DNA from: an uncultured Bacilli bacterium
Lineage (GTDB): Bacteria > Bacillota_I > Bacilli_A > RF39 > UBA660
Assembly: GCA_934122395.1 (NCBI GenBank)
Contig: CAKOWQ010000001.1
Span: forward strand, 124,001-188,000
DNA length: 64,000 nucleotides
Direction of reading: 5' to 3'
In this document: positions 51,391 to 58,818 of the stretch, piece after piece
Position numbering within the stretch: position 1 is the stretch's first letter
Layout of the letters: each line of letters starts with the position of its first letter
Notes under the pieces: generated by a model
What the model was told of the DNA's origin: nothing
Databases searched by the model: none
What the model saw: only the letters and a program-made list of their open reading frames with translations
Program-made: the position numbers and the translations under genes

Positions 51391-51419
51391 CCCAATATCA
51401 ATATACAAAAGGTATTGGG
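51391..51419 (-). promoter_or_regulatory. Hairpin over the SirA-like gene's ribosome-binding site
   Basis: CCCAATA (51419-51413, minus strand) can pair with TATTGGG (51397-51391), which includes the GGG of the ribosome-binding site. Translation could therefore be restrained. Confidence 0.5.
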
Positions 51420-51430
51420 ATCTTTTTGTC

Positions 51431-51462
51431 AAAAAAAGAGAAACTATTTTAAAAGTTTCTCT
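51431..51462 (-). terminator. Intrinsic terminator after tkt
   Basis: AGAGAAACT (51437-51445) pairs perfectly with AGTTTCTCT (51454-51462), with T-run on the minus strand; it overlaps the tkt stop. Confidence 0.8.
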
Positions 51463-53420
51463 ATTTTATCTGCAATTTTTTCACTATCAAATCCATAATG
51501 TTCTAATAAGTCTTTTCTGTTACCACTAGAACCAAAAGAATCTACTGTAAATAAATGTTCAGGATCATTAGTATATTTATACCAAGAGTATGAAGAAGAT
51601 AATTCTATTACAAAGACATCTTTTAAAGGTGGAATGATACTTTCTTGATATTTTTTAGTTTGACGTTCAAATAAACTAGTAGATGGCATTGATACAAGTC
51701 TTATTGCTATACCACGTTCTGTTAATATTCTATAAACATCATGAGCAAGGCTCATTTCTTCACCATCAGATATTAGAACTGCCTCTAGTTCTCCATGTTC
51801 TTCTTCTAAAATATAAGCGCCTTTCTTTACTTCATTTACTTTAGTAAATGGACTTAATTCGACTTTATTTCTACTAAGTATTAGGCAAGATGGACGTCTA
51901 GATTCTAATATTGTTTTATATGCCCCTAAAGTTTCGTTAGCGTCATATGGACGATATACATCAATATTAGGAGTAGATCTTAACATTACTAACTGCTCAA
52001 CTGGCTGATGGGTTGGACCATCTTCTCCTACTGTTATAGAATCGTGAGTAAATACATATATAACTGGTAGATTCATAAGAGCACTCATTCTAAGAGCTGG
52101 TTTCAAATAATCAGAGAACGAGAAGAATGTTGATACAAACGGTGTTATTCCTGTTAGTGCTAATCCATTAGCGATACAAGCCATAGCATGTTCTCTTATA
52201 CCAAAATTAATGTTTCTATTATTAGGAGTGCTATTAGAAAAAGCTTCTTCACCTTCTATTTTAGCATGAGTAGAAGATGCAACGTCAGCACTTCCTCCCA
52301 TTATAAATGGATAATTTTTAGCAATAGAATTTAATATTTTACCAGATGATACTCTAGTTGCTTCATATCCATCTTCTGGTACTTCATAATATATATCTTT
52401 AACTTTTAAAGGTTCTTTATTATTAATACTGTTTAATTCATCAAGTTTTTCTTGTGGAAGTAGTTCTACATTATGTTTCCATATATTATAGGTTTCATTA
52501 TTACGTTCAGCTATACAAGCTCTAAAGTTAGTTACAGCTTCACTTGATACTGAAAAAGGAATATCTCTTAAATTTAGTTTTTCTTTTATATTTTTAATAT
52601 CTTCCTCATCTAATGGTGAACCATGAACTTTAGATGTTCCTTGGTATTTAGAAAACTTACCAATAGTAGTTTTTACTTCAATAATGGTTGGCCTATCACT
52701 TGCCTTAGCTTTTACTATAGCAGCATCAATACTTGCTGTATCTTCTCCATCACTTACTAAAATATAGTTCCAACCAATTGACTCAAATCTTAACTTTGTA
52801 TTTTCAATTGTTGCATTAGATAGTTCTCCATCTAAAGTAATATTATTTGAGTCATATAAAACAATTAATTTATTTAATGATAGTTTTCCTGCAAGGGATA
52901 AAGCTTCATAGCTAACACCTTCCATCAAGTCTCCATCACCACATAGGACGTATGTATAATGGTTAATTATATCTTTTCCAAAGTAATTTGATAAATATGC
53001 TTCACCAATTGCCATACCAACACTTGATGCAATGCCTTGACCCAAAGGGCCAGTAGAAATATCCACTCCTTTAGTAATACCATATTCAGGATGTCCTGGA
53101 GTAATCGATCCAAACTGTCTAAAAGACTCAAGGTCATTTAACTCAATAGGGAAACCTGCCATATATAGTGTTGCATATAAAAGACTTGAACCATGTCCTG
53201 CAGATAATACAAATCTATCTCTATCTATCCATTTATCATCGGTTGCCATAAACTTTAAGTGATTAGTATATAGAGTTGCAATAATTGGTGCTGCGCCTAA
53301 AGCTATACCTGGATGTCCACTCTTTGCTTTAGCAATAATATCTATACTCAAGCCTCTTAAATTATCAATTATCTTCTTATCGACTTGTCCTTCTTTACTT
53401 TCTTTCTTTAATAAGTTCAT
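51444..53420 (-). CDS. tkt: Transketolase
   Basis: 658 residues, thiamine-diphosphate enzyme of the non-oxidative pentose phosphate pathway. Thiamine-binding GDGDLMEGVSYEALS, SAGHGSSLLY near the N-terminus, TIGKFSKYQGTSKVHGSPL and GEDGPTHQPVEQLV in the pyrimidine-binding part. The length is typical. Near-complete Bacillus synteny with sirA-yneF follows. Confidence 0.97.
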   Translation of the reverse strand: MNLLKKESKEGQVDKKIIDNLRGLSIDIIAKAKSGHPGIALGAAPIIATLYTNHLKFMATDDKWIDRDRFVLSAGHGSSLLYATLYMAGFPIELNDLESFRQFGSITPGHPEYGITKGVDISTGPLGQGIASSVGMAIGEAYLSNYFGKDIINHYTYVLCGDGDLMEGVSYEALSLAGKLSLNKLIVLYDSNNITLDGELSNATIENTKLRFESIGWNYILVSDGEDTASIDAAIVKAKASDRPTIIEVKTTIGKFSKYQGTSKVHGSPLDEEDIKNIKEKLNLRDIPFSVSSEAVTNFRACIAERNNETYNIWKHNVELLPQEKLDELNSINNKEPLKVKDIYYEVPEDGYEATRVSSGKILNSIAKNYPFIMGGSADVASSTHAKIEGEEAFSNSTPNNRNINFGIREHAMACIANGLALTGITPFVSTFFSFSDYLKPALRMSALMNLPVIYVFTHDSITVGEDGPTHQPVEQLVMLRSTPNIDVYRPYDANETLGAYKTILESRRPSCLILSRNKVELSPFTKVNEVKKGAYILEEEHGELEAVLISDGEEMSLAHDVYRILTERGIAIRLVSMPSTSLFERQTKKYQESIIPPLKDVFVIELSSSYSWYKYTNDPEHLFTVDSFGSSGNRKDLLEHYGFDSEKIADKIEKLLK

Positions 53421-53490
53421 GTTACCATCTCCTATTTTATTATAACATATATACTTAACTTTTCTAGATTGTTTACTATAACTTTACATA

Positions 53491-53517
53491 AAAAGGAGTT
53501 AGTTATTGACTAACTCC
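53491..53517 (-). terminator. Intrinsic terminator of the 53.5-kb gene
   Basis: GGAGTTAGT (53495-53503) pairs perfectly with ACTAACTCC (53509-53517), with T-run on the minus strand. Confidence 0.8.
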
Positions 53518-54495
53518 ATCGGTTACTTCTATTTTATTTAACGAATAATTATTGTTTTCATCTTTTATAAATGTGTACTTATAAATAGTGCCTTTATCGA
53601 TGTATGTACTAATAGTGGCATCTGGATCATTAGTTATAAGAGTTTCAAACTTAGGATCCATAAATACCCCTTCTCTAGTTATAAAGACTACTCTTTGATA
53701 TAATTCTATTCCATCTATAGTTTTATAAGCTTTAATTAACTTTTGTTGAATCAATTTACTTAATTCACCTGATTCACTATATTCATTACATGTAACTCTA
53801 TATTTATCGTTTTCAAACGTTAGTAATAACTTCTTTGGTGTTTGATTTGAATTATAATAAGTATAGTTTAAATTTTTATAATTTATTGTAGTATTAGCTC
53901 CAAATAATAGTTGCATTTCTTTATCAAATACTTCTTTAGAAATTTCTATACCTTTTTCATCACATGTAGTTACATATTCTTCTACTCCTGAGTTTTTTAA
54001 CATTTCACTAAAACTAATAGTTCTTTTTAATAAATATAGTTTTATATCATCAGAAATATCATTAGAATTTAGAGCTTGGTTCAAAAATAACGGATATAAA
54101 TCGATTTTCATAAAATCTGTTTCATAAAAGCTCATTCTACTATTTAATTCAACTACAGTACTATCAGTTAATGATAATTCACCCAAGGTATCTTCATTAT
54201 TATCATCAGCTTTGTCATTTACTGGAGTTTCATCTAGCTTTTTATCATTTATTTTAAAAGGATTAATAAGTACAATTAATACAATAACACCTGCTGCTAT
54301 AACACCTATTAATAGATATAATAGTTTTTTTCTTATTTCTTGTAATTCATTTTGATCATACTCTTTGTGAGGCTCTTCTTTGGTTGATACTCCGTATAAC
54401 CTATTAATACGCTCTGTTAGTTCATCATTTTCTTTTTCAATAATCTCTTTAGTGTCTATTTTTTCATGATTAATATTAGAATTATTTTCTGACAT
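53503..54495 (-). CDS. Single-pass membrane protein with external domain
   Basis: About 330 residues. An acidic cytoplasmic N-terminus (about 1-55), one membrane helix at about 60-82 (LLYLLIGVIAAGVIVLIVLI), an acidic linker, then an external region of about 230 residues ending in YKYTFIKDENNNYSLNKIEV. The last segment is similar in pattern to that of the gene at 56.6 kb (YTFKMDEENNYYFYSSKIE), so they seem paralogous. ATG at 54495 behind GGTGGTG is preferred. I do not recognise the family; a sensor or cell-surface role is possible. Confidence 0.5.
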   Translation of the reverse strand: MSENNSNINHEKIDTKEIIEKENDELTERINRLYGVSTKEEPHKEYDQNELQEIRKKLLYLLIGVIAAGVIVLIVLINPFKINDKKLDETPVNDKADDNNEDTLGELSLTDSTVVELNSRMSFYETDFMKIDLYPLFLNQALNSNDISDDIKLYLLKRTISFSEMLKNSGVEEYVTTCDEKGIEISKEVFDKEMQLLFGANTTINYKNLNYTYYNSNQTPKKLLLTFENDKYRVTCNEYSESGELSKLIQQKLIKAYKTIDGIELYQRVVFITREGVFMDPKFETLITNDPDATISTYIDKGTIYKYTFIKDENNNYSLNKIEVTDGVSQ

Positions 54496-54560
54496 AGTAA
54501 ACACCACCTATTATAATATAATTTATTGTAGCATTTTTTAGTAATTTTTACAATACAAAT

Positions 54561-54582
54561 AAAAAAATAACGCAGTGCGTTA
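54561..54582 (-). terminator. Intrinsic terminator after the 84-residue gene
   Basis: TAACGC (54568-54573) pairs with GCGTTA (54577-54582) around AGT, with T-run on the minus strand. Confidence 0.65.
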
Positions 54583-54590
54583 CTTCTTAA

Positions 54591-54845
54591 TTATTTTCTT
54601 TTTTTCTCCCACATTTTCCTTACTATATTTAATGATAAAGTAGATAAGAAGAAACCTATTACAGGTACTAATGAGCTTAAAAATATATTATTTATTTTAT
54701 TAATTGAAAATGAGTATAATATTACAACAATATAAGTTAATAGCATAATGCAAACTTTTCTAGTCCAAGATGTTTCCCAAGCTTTATTTGTTTCAACTTT
54801 TTTATTTCTTTCTTTTATTTCATTTATTTCTTTTTCAAAGTTCAT
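54591..54845 (-). CDS. Small two-helix membrane protein (WETS motif)
   Basis: 84 residues. Charged N-terminal helix (EKEINEIKERNKKVE), a NKAWETSWTRK motif, then two membrane helices (CIMLLTYIVVILYSFSI and SSLVPVIGFFLSTLSL) and a basic tail. The W-E-T-S-x-T-R-K motif seems conserved in small Firmicutes proteins of unknown function. AGGAGG precedes the start. Its upstream side abuts the repeat at 54876. Confidence 0.55.
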   Translation of the reverse strand: MNFEKEINEIKERNKKVETNKAWETSWTRKVCIMLLTYIVVILYSFSINKINNIFLSSLVPVIGFFLSTLSLNIVRKMWEKKRK

Positions 54846-54875
54846 AAAGTTTTCCTCCTGAAAGCGTATTTAAAG

Positions 54876-54906
54876 TTCGAATAGTTTAAACAAATTATCT
54901 AGTGGT
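54876..54906 (+). repeat. Imperfect direct repeat, copy 1
   Basis: 31 bases starting TTCGAATAGTT and ending TCTAGTGGT; 27 of 31 match the copy at 55370-55400. The two copies flank the toxin-like unit. Next to it is a hairpin GTCGTAG / CTACGAC (about 54912-54929). Confidence 0.7.
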
Positions 54907-55022
54907 ACAAGTGTCGTAGTAATCTACGACTCTTTATCAAAGAAAATTGATATAAGAATCAATCTATAAATAAATTATAATACATATCTTTGAAAATTTA
55001 ACGAAAACTCTCGTCTGTTCGA

Positions 55023-55051
55023 TTGTTTTATAAATTTACTTATTATATAAT
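55023..55051 (+). promoter_or_regulatory. Promoter of the toxin-like peptide
   Basis: TTGTTT (55023-55028), 17 bases, TATAAT (55046-55051). The start site would be near 55058, the first base of the 5' segment that pairs with the terminator. Confidence 0.65.
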
Positions 55052-55113
55052 TTTAATAGGAACGTTTGATGTGAGTGTCGTCCTCCAATCTTGAAATAGA
55101 AAGGAGGGATACA

Positions 55114-55206
55114 ATGAAGAAAAGAACTTTTATAATAAGAGTCCTTCTTCTTATTGCTATCATTTTATTACTCCTTACCCTATTGGTAATAGCAATAAAA
55201 ATATGA
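55114..55206 (+). CDS. 30-residue hydrophobic peptide, candidate type I toxin
   Basis: Starts MKKRTFIIRV and continues with one long Leu/Ile helix to a KI end: a basic N-terminus and membrane-spanning core, the layout of type I toxins. AAAGGAGGG is a near-perfect ribosome-binding site, but CCTCC (55082-55086) can pair with its GGAGG (55103-55107). The 5' end of the transcript (GGAACG and GTGAGTGTCG) is complementary, with G-U pairs, to the terminator region (CGACATTCAC and GTTCCT). GACACTC / GAGTGTC form another hairpin right after the stop. No antitoxin RNA is established. Confidence 0.65.
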   Translation: MKKRTFIIRVLLLIAIILLLLTLLVIAIKI

Positions 55207-55246
55207 CACTCTTTCATCTCTGATTGAGTGTCAATACTAAGTTTTT

Positions 55247-55292
55247 AGAGGCGACATTCACTTGCAGAATCGAATGTTCCTCTTTTTTTATT
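55247..55292 (+). terminator. Intrinsic terminator of the toxin-like gene
   Basis: AGAGG + ACATTC (55247-55259) pair with GAATGT + CCTCT (55272-55283), followed by seven Ts. The same segment can pair with the 5' end of the transcript. Confidence 0.8.
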
Positions 55293-55330
55293 TTACGCAA
55301 GTTTTCTTGCTTACATACCAATGATAACAT

Positions 55331-55358
55331 AAAAAAGAACTTTTAACAAGTTCTTTTG
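55331..55358 (-). terminator. Intrinsic terminator after the tRNA pair
   Basis: AAAAGAACTT and AAGTTCTTTT form a perfect stem, with T-run on the minus strand, downstream of tRNA-Leu. Confidence 0.75.
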
Positions 55359-55369
55359 TTTATAGTAAA

Positions 55370-55400
55370 TTCGAATAGTTCGAACAGATTCTCTAGTGGT
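55370..55400 (+). repeat. Imperfect direct repeat, copy 2
   Basis: 31 bases, 27 identical to 54876-54906. The last four bases are the complement of the 3' ACCA of tRNA-Leu. Confidence 0.7.
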
Positions 55401-55480
55401 GCGGGTAACAGGAGTTGAACCTGCATGCCTAAGGCGCTAGATCCTAAGTCTAGTGCGTCTGCCAATTCCGCCATACCCGC
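55397..55480 (-). tRNA. tRNA-Leu (anticodon TAG)
   Basis: 84 bases including an encoded CCA. Acceptor GCGGGTA/TACCCGC, D arm with TGGCAGACG, anticodon stem CTAGA/TCTAG with loop CTTAGGA (TAG anticodon), a variable arm GCC-TTA-GGC and T arm with GGTTCAACTCC. The long variable arm marks class II. It reads CUN codons. Confidence 0.95.
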
Positions 55481-55488
55481 AAAATAAA

Positions 55489-55565
55489 TGGTGGACCCTA
55501 TAGGACTCGAACCTATGACCGTCCGGTTATGAGCCGGATGCTCTAACCAACTGAGCTAAGGGTCC
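55489..55565 (-). tRNA. tRNA-Ile (CAT anticodon, lysidine type)
   Basis: 77 bases including CCA: acceptor GGACCCT/AGGGTCC, D arm AGCTCAGTTGGTTAGAGC, anticodon loop CTCATAA, T arm AGGTTCGAGTCCT. A CAT anticodon in the loop CTCATAA and the GGACC acceptor resemble tRNA-Ile2 whose C34 becomes lysidine (TilS), not elongator tRNA-Met, whose loop usually reads TTCAT-A. Processed with tRNA-Leu, eight bases apart. Confidence 0.85.
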
Positions 55566-55673
55566 ATGACTTTTTAATAATAACATATTATTTTAAGTTA
55601 ATCAATATCAAAAATAAACTTTTTCTCTTTTTTCTATTAAATATCTTTGTTATAATGTTTATGAGGTGTAAAT

Positions 55674-56582
55674 ATGAACGTCGTTATTAGAGTTAGTGAT
55701 AAAACAAAAGAAAAAATGATTAAATATTATGCAAATAAAAAAAGAGATAAAGTAATCCCCTACGTTGTATTTCAGGCGCAAGATGAAGATACTGTTATAA
55801 CTATGTATGAATCAGGTAAAGTTATGTTTCAGGGATCTAGCGCTGATGTAGATGCTACTATGTGGAAAGAAATGGATGGTCAAAGCGATAAAAAAGAAGA
55901 AGCAAAAGAAGTGATTCAAAAATACTATAACTGCTCTTCTATCGGATCAGATGAAGTTGGTACGGGAGACTATTTTGGTCCTATCGTTGTTACAAGCTGT
56001 TTTGTAAAAAAAGAAGATATTCCATTTTTAGAGTCGCTAGGAATTAAAGATTCAAAAAAATTAGATGATAATAAAATCCTTAAAATAGCACCTGAACTTA
56101 TTAAGAAAGTCCAATACAAAAGCATTATTTTAAATAACAGTGAATATAATGCTAGATATAACAGTTCATATAATATAAATAAAATTAAAGCTATCATGCA
56201 TAATAAAGTTTTGTTTGAAATGGTGCATACAGTAAAAGATCATTATGATTATATAATTGTTGATGAATTTGCAAGAGAAGCAAGATATTACGACTATATT
56301 AAGGAAAGTCCTAATATACAAAGAGGTATTACTTTCATGACAAAAGCAGAAGATAAAAACTTAGCTGTTGCTTCAGCATCAATTATAAGTCGTTATATTT
56401 TTATAAAAGAATTCGATAAATTAAGTGATTCGTTACATATACCTCTTCCTAAAGGTGCTGGGGATATGGTAGATAAGATCGGTATGGAAGTAGTAGAAAA
56501 ATATGGAAAAGATAAGCTTAATGAGATTGCTAAGTTAAACTTTAAAAATACTGAAAGAATATTAAGAACTTGTATATTTTAA
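55674..56582 (+). CDS. rnhC: Ribonuclease HIII
   Basis: 302 residues. An N-terminal TBP-like substrate-binding domain (about 1-85) precedes the RNase H fold. The acid residues start at D93-E94 in GSDEVGTGDYFGP; further on are DSKKLDD and VDEFA and a SRYIFI helix. RNase HIII removes RNA from RNA-DNA hybrids; the TBP-like domain separates it from RNase HII. A + strand gene in a leftward region, with its own terminator. Confidence 0.95.
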   Translation: MNVVIRVSDKTKEKMIKYYANKKRDKVIPYVVFQAQDEDTVITMYESGKVMFQGSSADVDATMWKEMDGQSDKKEEAKEVIQKYYNCSSIGSDEVGTGDYFGPIVVTSCFVKKEDIPFLESLGIKDSKKLDDNKILKIAPELIKKVQYKSIILNNSEYNARYNSSYNINKIKAIMHNKVLFEMVHTVKDHYDYIIVDEFAREARYYDYIKESPNIQRGITFMTKAEDKNLAVASASIISRYIFIKEFDKLSDSLHIPLPKGAGDMVDKIGMEVVEKYGKDKLNEIAKLNFKNTERILRTCIF

Positions 56583-56593
56583 GTTCTTTTTTT
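56564..56593 (+). terminator. Intrinsic terminator after rnhC
   Basis: AAGAACTT (56564-56571) pairs with AAGTTCTT (56581-56588), followed by Ts. Confidence 0.75.
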
Positions 56594-56600
56594 ATGCATA

Positions 56601-56627
56601 AAAAAATTAGTTTAAAAATAAACTAAT
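56601..56627 (-). terminator. Intrinsic terminator after the 56.6-kb gene
   Basis: ATTAGTTT (56606-56613) pairs with AAACTAAT (56620-56627), with T-run on the minus strand. Confidence 0.7.
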
Positions 56628-56634
56628 CTTAAAA

Positions 56635-57480
56635 TTACGATTCTATTTTACTACTGTAGAAATAGTAATTATTTTCTTCATCCATTTTAAATGTATAAGT
56701 TATTATTCCTGAATCTTTAGCATAATCATCAAACTTAAACTTTTTAATAAAATCATTAGTTGGATAATCAATTTCTTTAATTAAATCTTCTTGATATATG
56801 TCTCGATAAAGCTTAATACTTGTTATATCTTTATCATTATCACTATATTCTTTATTAACAAACATAAAGTTTTCTTTTATTGTTATAGTTTTATTATCAT
56901 TATCAATATCATAACTATTTAATTTGTAATAATAGTTTTTAATCTTGTCATTATTAGGTTTAAAGCCATTAATTCTAGTTATTACATATTCATTATTATC
57001 TTTATCAAAACTAATAGACATAATACTGTTTTTTACTATTTTATTAGTCATAATTACTACCTCTTTTGAATTATCATGAACTGTATTCTTACCAAAGATA
57101 GTTTCTATATATCCATTATATATACCAGCATCAATCGAATATGTACGATCATCTTTTTTAGTTACTTGTTTTTCGTCTAATAAACCAAATGCATATCTAA
57201 CTTTTTCAAGTGCATCGAATTTTTCATAATTTAGTTCATTATTTTGATAAAAATAATATGTTGGTTCTACATCTCTATTAAATGTAATATATCCATATAA
57301 TGTATCAATTATGCTTTTATTGGTATCTTTTTCAATATTTTCTTCTTCCTTAGTATCTTTATGTCCTAATGCTGTATTGAATGAAAAGATAATAGCACTA
57401 CCTAATATTAAAATTGTACATACTAACATTAATTTCATTACAAAGTTTGAATAACTTGTATCTCTTTCTTTACACTTCAT
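56635..57480 (-). CDS. Single-pass membrane protein, paralogue of the 53.5-kb gene
   Basis: 281 residues. Basic N-terminus (KCKERDTSYSN), one membrane helix at about 16-36 (VMKLMLVCTILILGSAIIFS), an acidic linker, then about 235 external residues with strand pairs and a final YTFKMDEENNYYFYSSKIES. The tail and overall plan match the 53.5-kb gene. ATG at 57480 behind GGGTGA. Family unknown. Confidence 0.5.
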   Translation of the reverse strand: MKCKERDTSYSNFVMKLMLVCTILILGSAIIFSFNTALGHKDTKEEENIEKDTNKSIIDTLYGYITFNRDVEPTYYFYQNNELNYEKFDALEKVRYAFGLLDEKQVTKKDDRTYSIDAGIYNGYIETIFGKNTVHDNSKEVVIMTNKIVKNSIMSISFDKDNNEYVITRINGFKPNNDKIKNYYYKLNSYDIDNDNKTITIKENFMFVNKEYSDNDKDITSIKLYRDIYQEDLIKEIDYPTNDFIKKFKFDDYAKDSGIITYTFKMDEENNYYFYSSKIES

Positions 57481-57540
57481 CACACATCACCCTATTATCA
57501 TTATAACATAATTATTTCTTTTTAAAATACTTTTTAAAAC

Positions 57541-57560
57541 AAAAAAGCCCGAAGGCTTTT
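57541..57560 (-). terminator. Intrinsic terminator after the SPFH gene
   Basis: AAAAGCC (57543-57549) pairs with GGCTTTT (57554-57560), with T-run on the minus strand. Confidence 0.7.
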
Positions 57561-57570
57561 ATTAAGTTAA

Positions 57571-58785
57571 TTATTCAACTTTTGTTCCGCAATTACCACA
57601 AAAGTTACCATGTACTTCCATACCACAGTTAGAGCATTTCTTAACTACTTGAACTGGAGTTCCACATTCGCCGCAGAATTTTCCAGTAACTTCTTTACCA
57701 CAATTTGTACATATTGTTTTTTCTTGTGTTGGCGCTGGAGTTACTACTTCCTCTTGTGGTTTAGCATATGGATCTACTGGAGTTGTAGCTACTGATGAAG
57801 CACCTTGGGCTTGGAAAGCATTATTAGATACTTGGCCCATCATGTTAGTTCCTGTAGCCATGTTTACCATACCTACCCCCATAAATCCATTAGCTGCTCC
57901 ATTAGCATTATTAGCAGCATCACTCATAGCTCCAATAATTGCACCTTGTTGCATAAATGCATTTGAACTCATTTCGTATTGAGAAATCTTCTTATCACTA
58001 TCTTCATCTAATGATACTGATTCGATTACAAATCCTACTAATTTGATACCTCTTGCTCTAATAGGTTCATCAAATACTTTTTCATCCATAATCTTTTTGA
58101 TTTCATCAGTATTACTAGGTAACTCTAATACTGGTACTTTATGATTACTATTTCCTAATTCGTTTAATACGTTTTGGAAAGCACCTTTTACTTCTGAATC
58201 CATTTGTTCTACTATTAAGTCTTTAGTTACAACATCAGCTGTACCAGCATGGTTTCTTAAGAACACATCTACTTTTTCAGGATCAATTCTAAATGTATAT
58301 TTACCATAACATCTAACTTTAACTCCCATAGGTGCTAGTGTACCTGTCATTTGATTTGGAATAGCATGTGACCAATCTTGGAAAGGTATTGGTGTTGCTG
58401 TACCAAATTTATTATCTAATATTTCTTTTGTATTAAAATAGAATACTGCTTGTTCTTTAGCAGGTGTTCCATTGTATGTAAATCTTTGCCACATTTCTTT
58501 AAATACAGCACCAAAGTTACCCCCAAAGAATGATGGAGATGAAGATTCATCAAAATCATATACTCCTTCTTCTGCTGTAGCATCAAGTATTCTACCTGAA
58601 TCATAGATAACTGCTACTTGACTTGGTCCTACTATTATTCTACTTCCTTTAGATATTTGACCACTTTTTGTAGTTTTTTTAACCATTAGGATATCATTTC
58701 CCATATCCTCACATTTAATTAAATCTTGCCATTGTTCATGTAATGTACCACCAACGGCACTTACTGCTGCTTTTATTAATCCCAT
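57571..58785 (-). CDS. SPFH-domain protein with two C-terminal zinc ribbons (YdjI-like)
   Basis: 404 residues. An SPFH/band-7-like N-terminal region (about 25-270: GSRIIVGPSQVAVIYDSGRI, GVYDF, FYFNTKEIL, VRCYGKYTFRI), a Gly/Ala/Met-rich linker with QQGAIIGAMSDAANNANG, and two zinc ribbons (CTNCGKEV...FCGECG; CSNCGMEV...FCGNCG). The layout is that of YdjI-type proteins in PspA-linked membrane-stress operons. Its neighbour has a Tim44-like domain and a zinc ribbon; no PspA is here. Confidence 0.85.
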   Translation of the reverse strand: MGLIKAAVSAVGGTLHEQWQDLIKCEDMGNDILMVKKTTKSGQISKGSRIIVGPSQVAVIYDSGRILDATAEEGVYDFDESSSPSFFGGNFGAVFKEMWQRFTYNGTPAKEQAVFYFNTKEILDNKFGTATPIPFQDWSHAIPNQMTGTLAPMGVKVRCYGKYTFRIDPEKVDVFLRNHAGTADVVTKDLIVEQMDSEVKGAFQNVLNELGNSNHKVPVLELPSNTDEIKKIMDEKVFDEPIRARGIKLVGFVIESVSLDEDSDKKISQYEMSSNAFMQQGAIIGAMSDAANNANGAANGFMGVGMVNMATGTNMMGQVSNNAFQAQGASSVATTPVDPYAKPQEEVVTPAPTQEKTICTNCGKEVTGKFCGECGTPVQVVKKCSNCGMEVHGNFCGNCGTKVE

Positions 58786-58818
58786 AAAATCCTCCTAAAT
58801 TATATCTATATTTTACAT

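Noticed and set aside
54903..54960. Possible tRNA remnant next to direct repeat copy 1
   Set aside because: The hairpin GTCGTAG/CTACGAC does not fit a T arm and no matching acceptor or D arm is present.
55310..55360. Antisense promoter (TTGTTA-N17-TATCAT) for an antitoxin RNA
   Set aside because: It overlaps the tRNA-Leu terminator and no terminator for the antisense RNA is clear; kept only as a possibility in the toxin finding.
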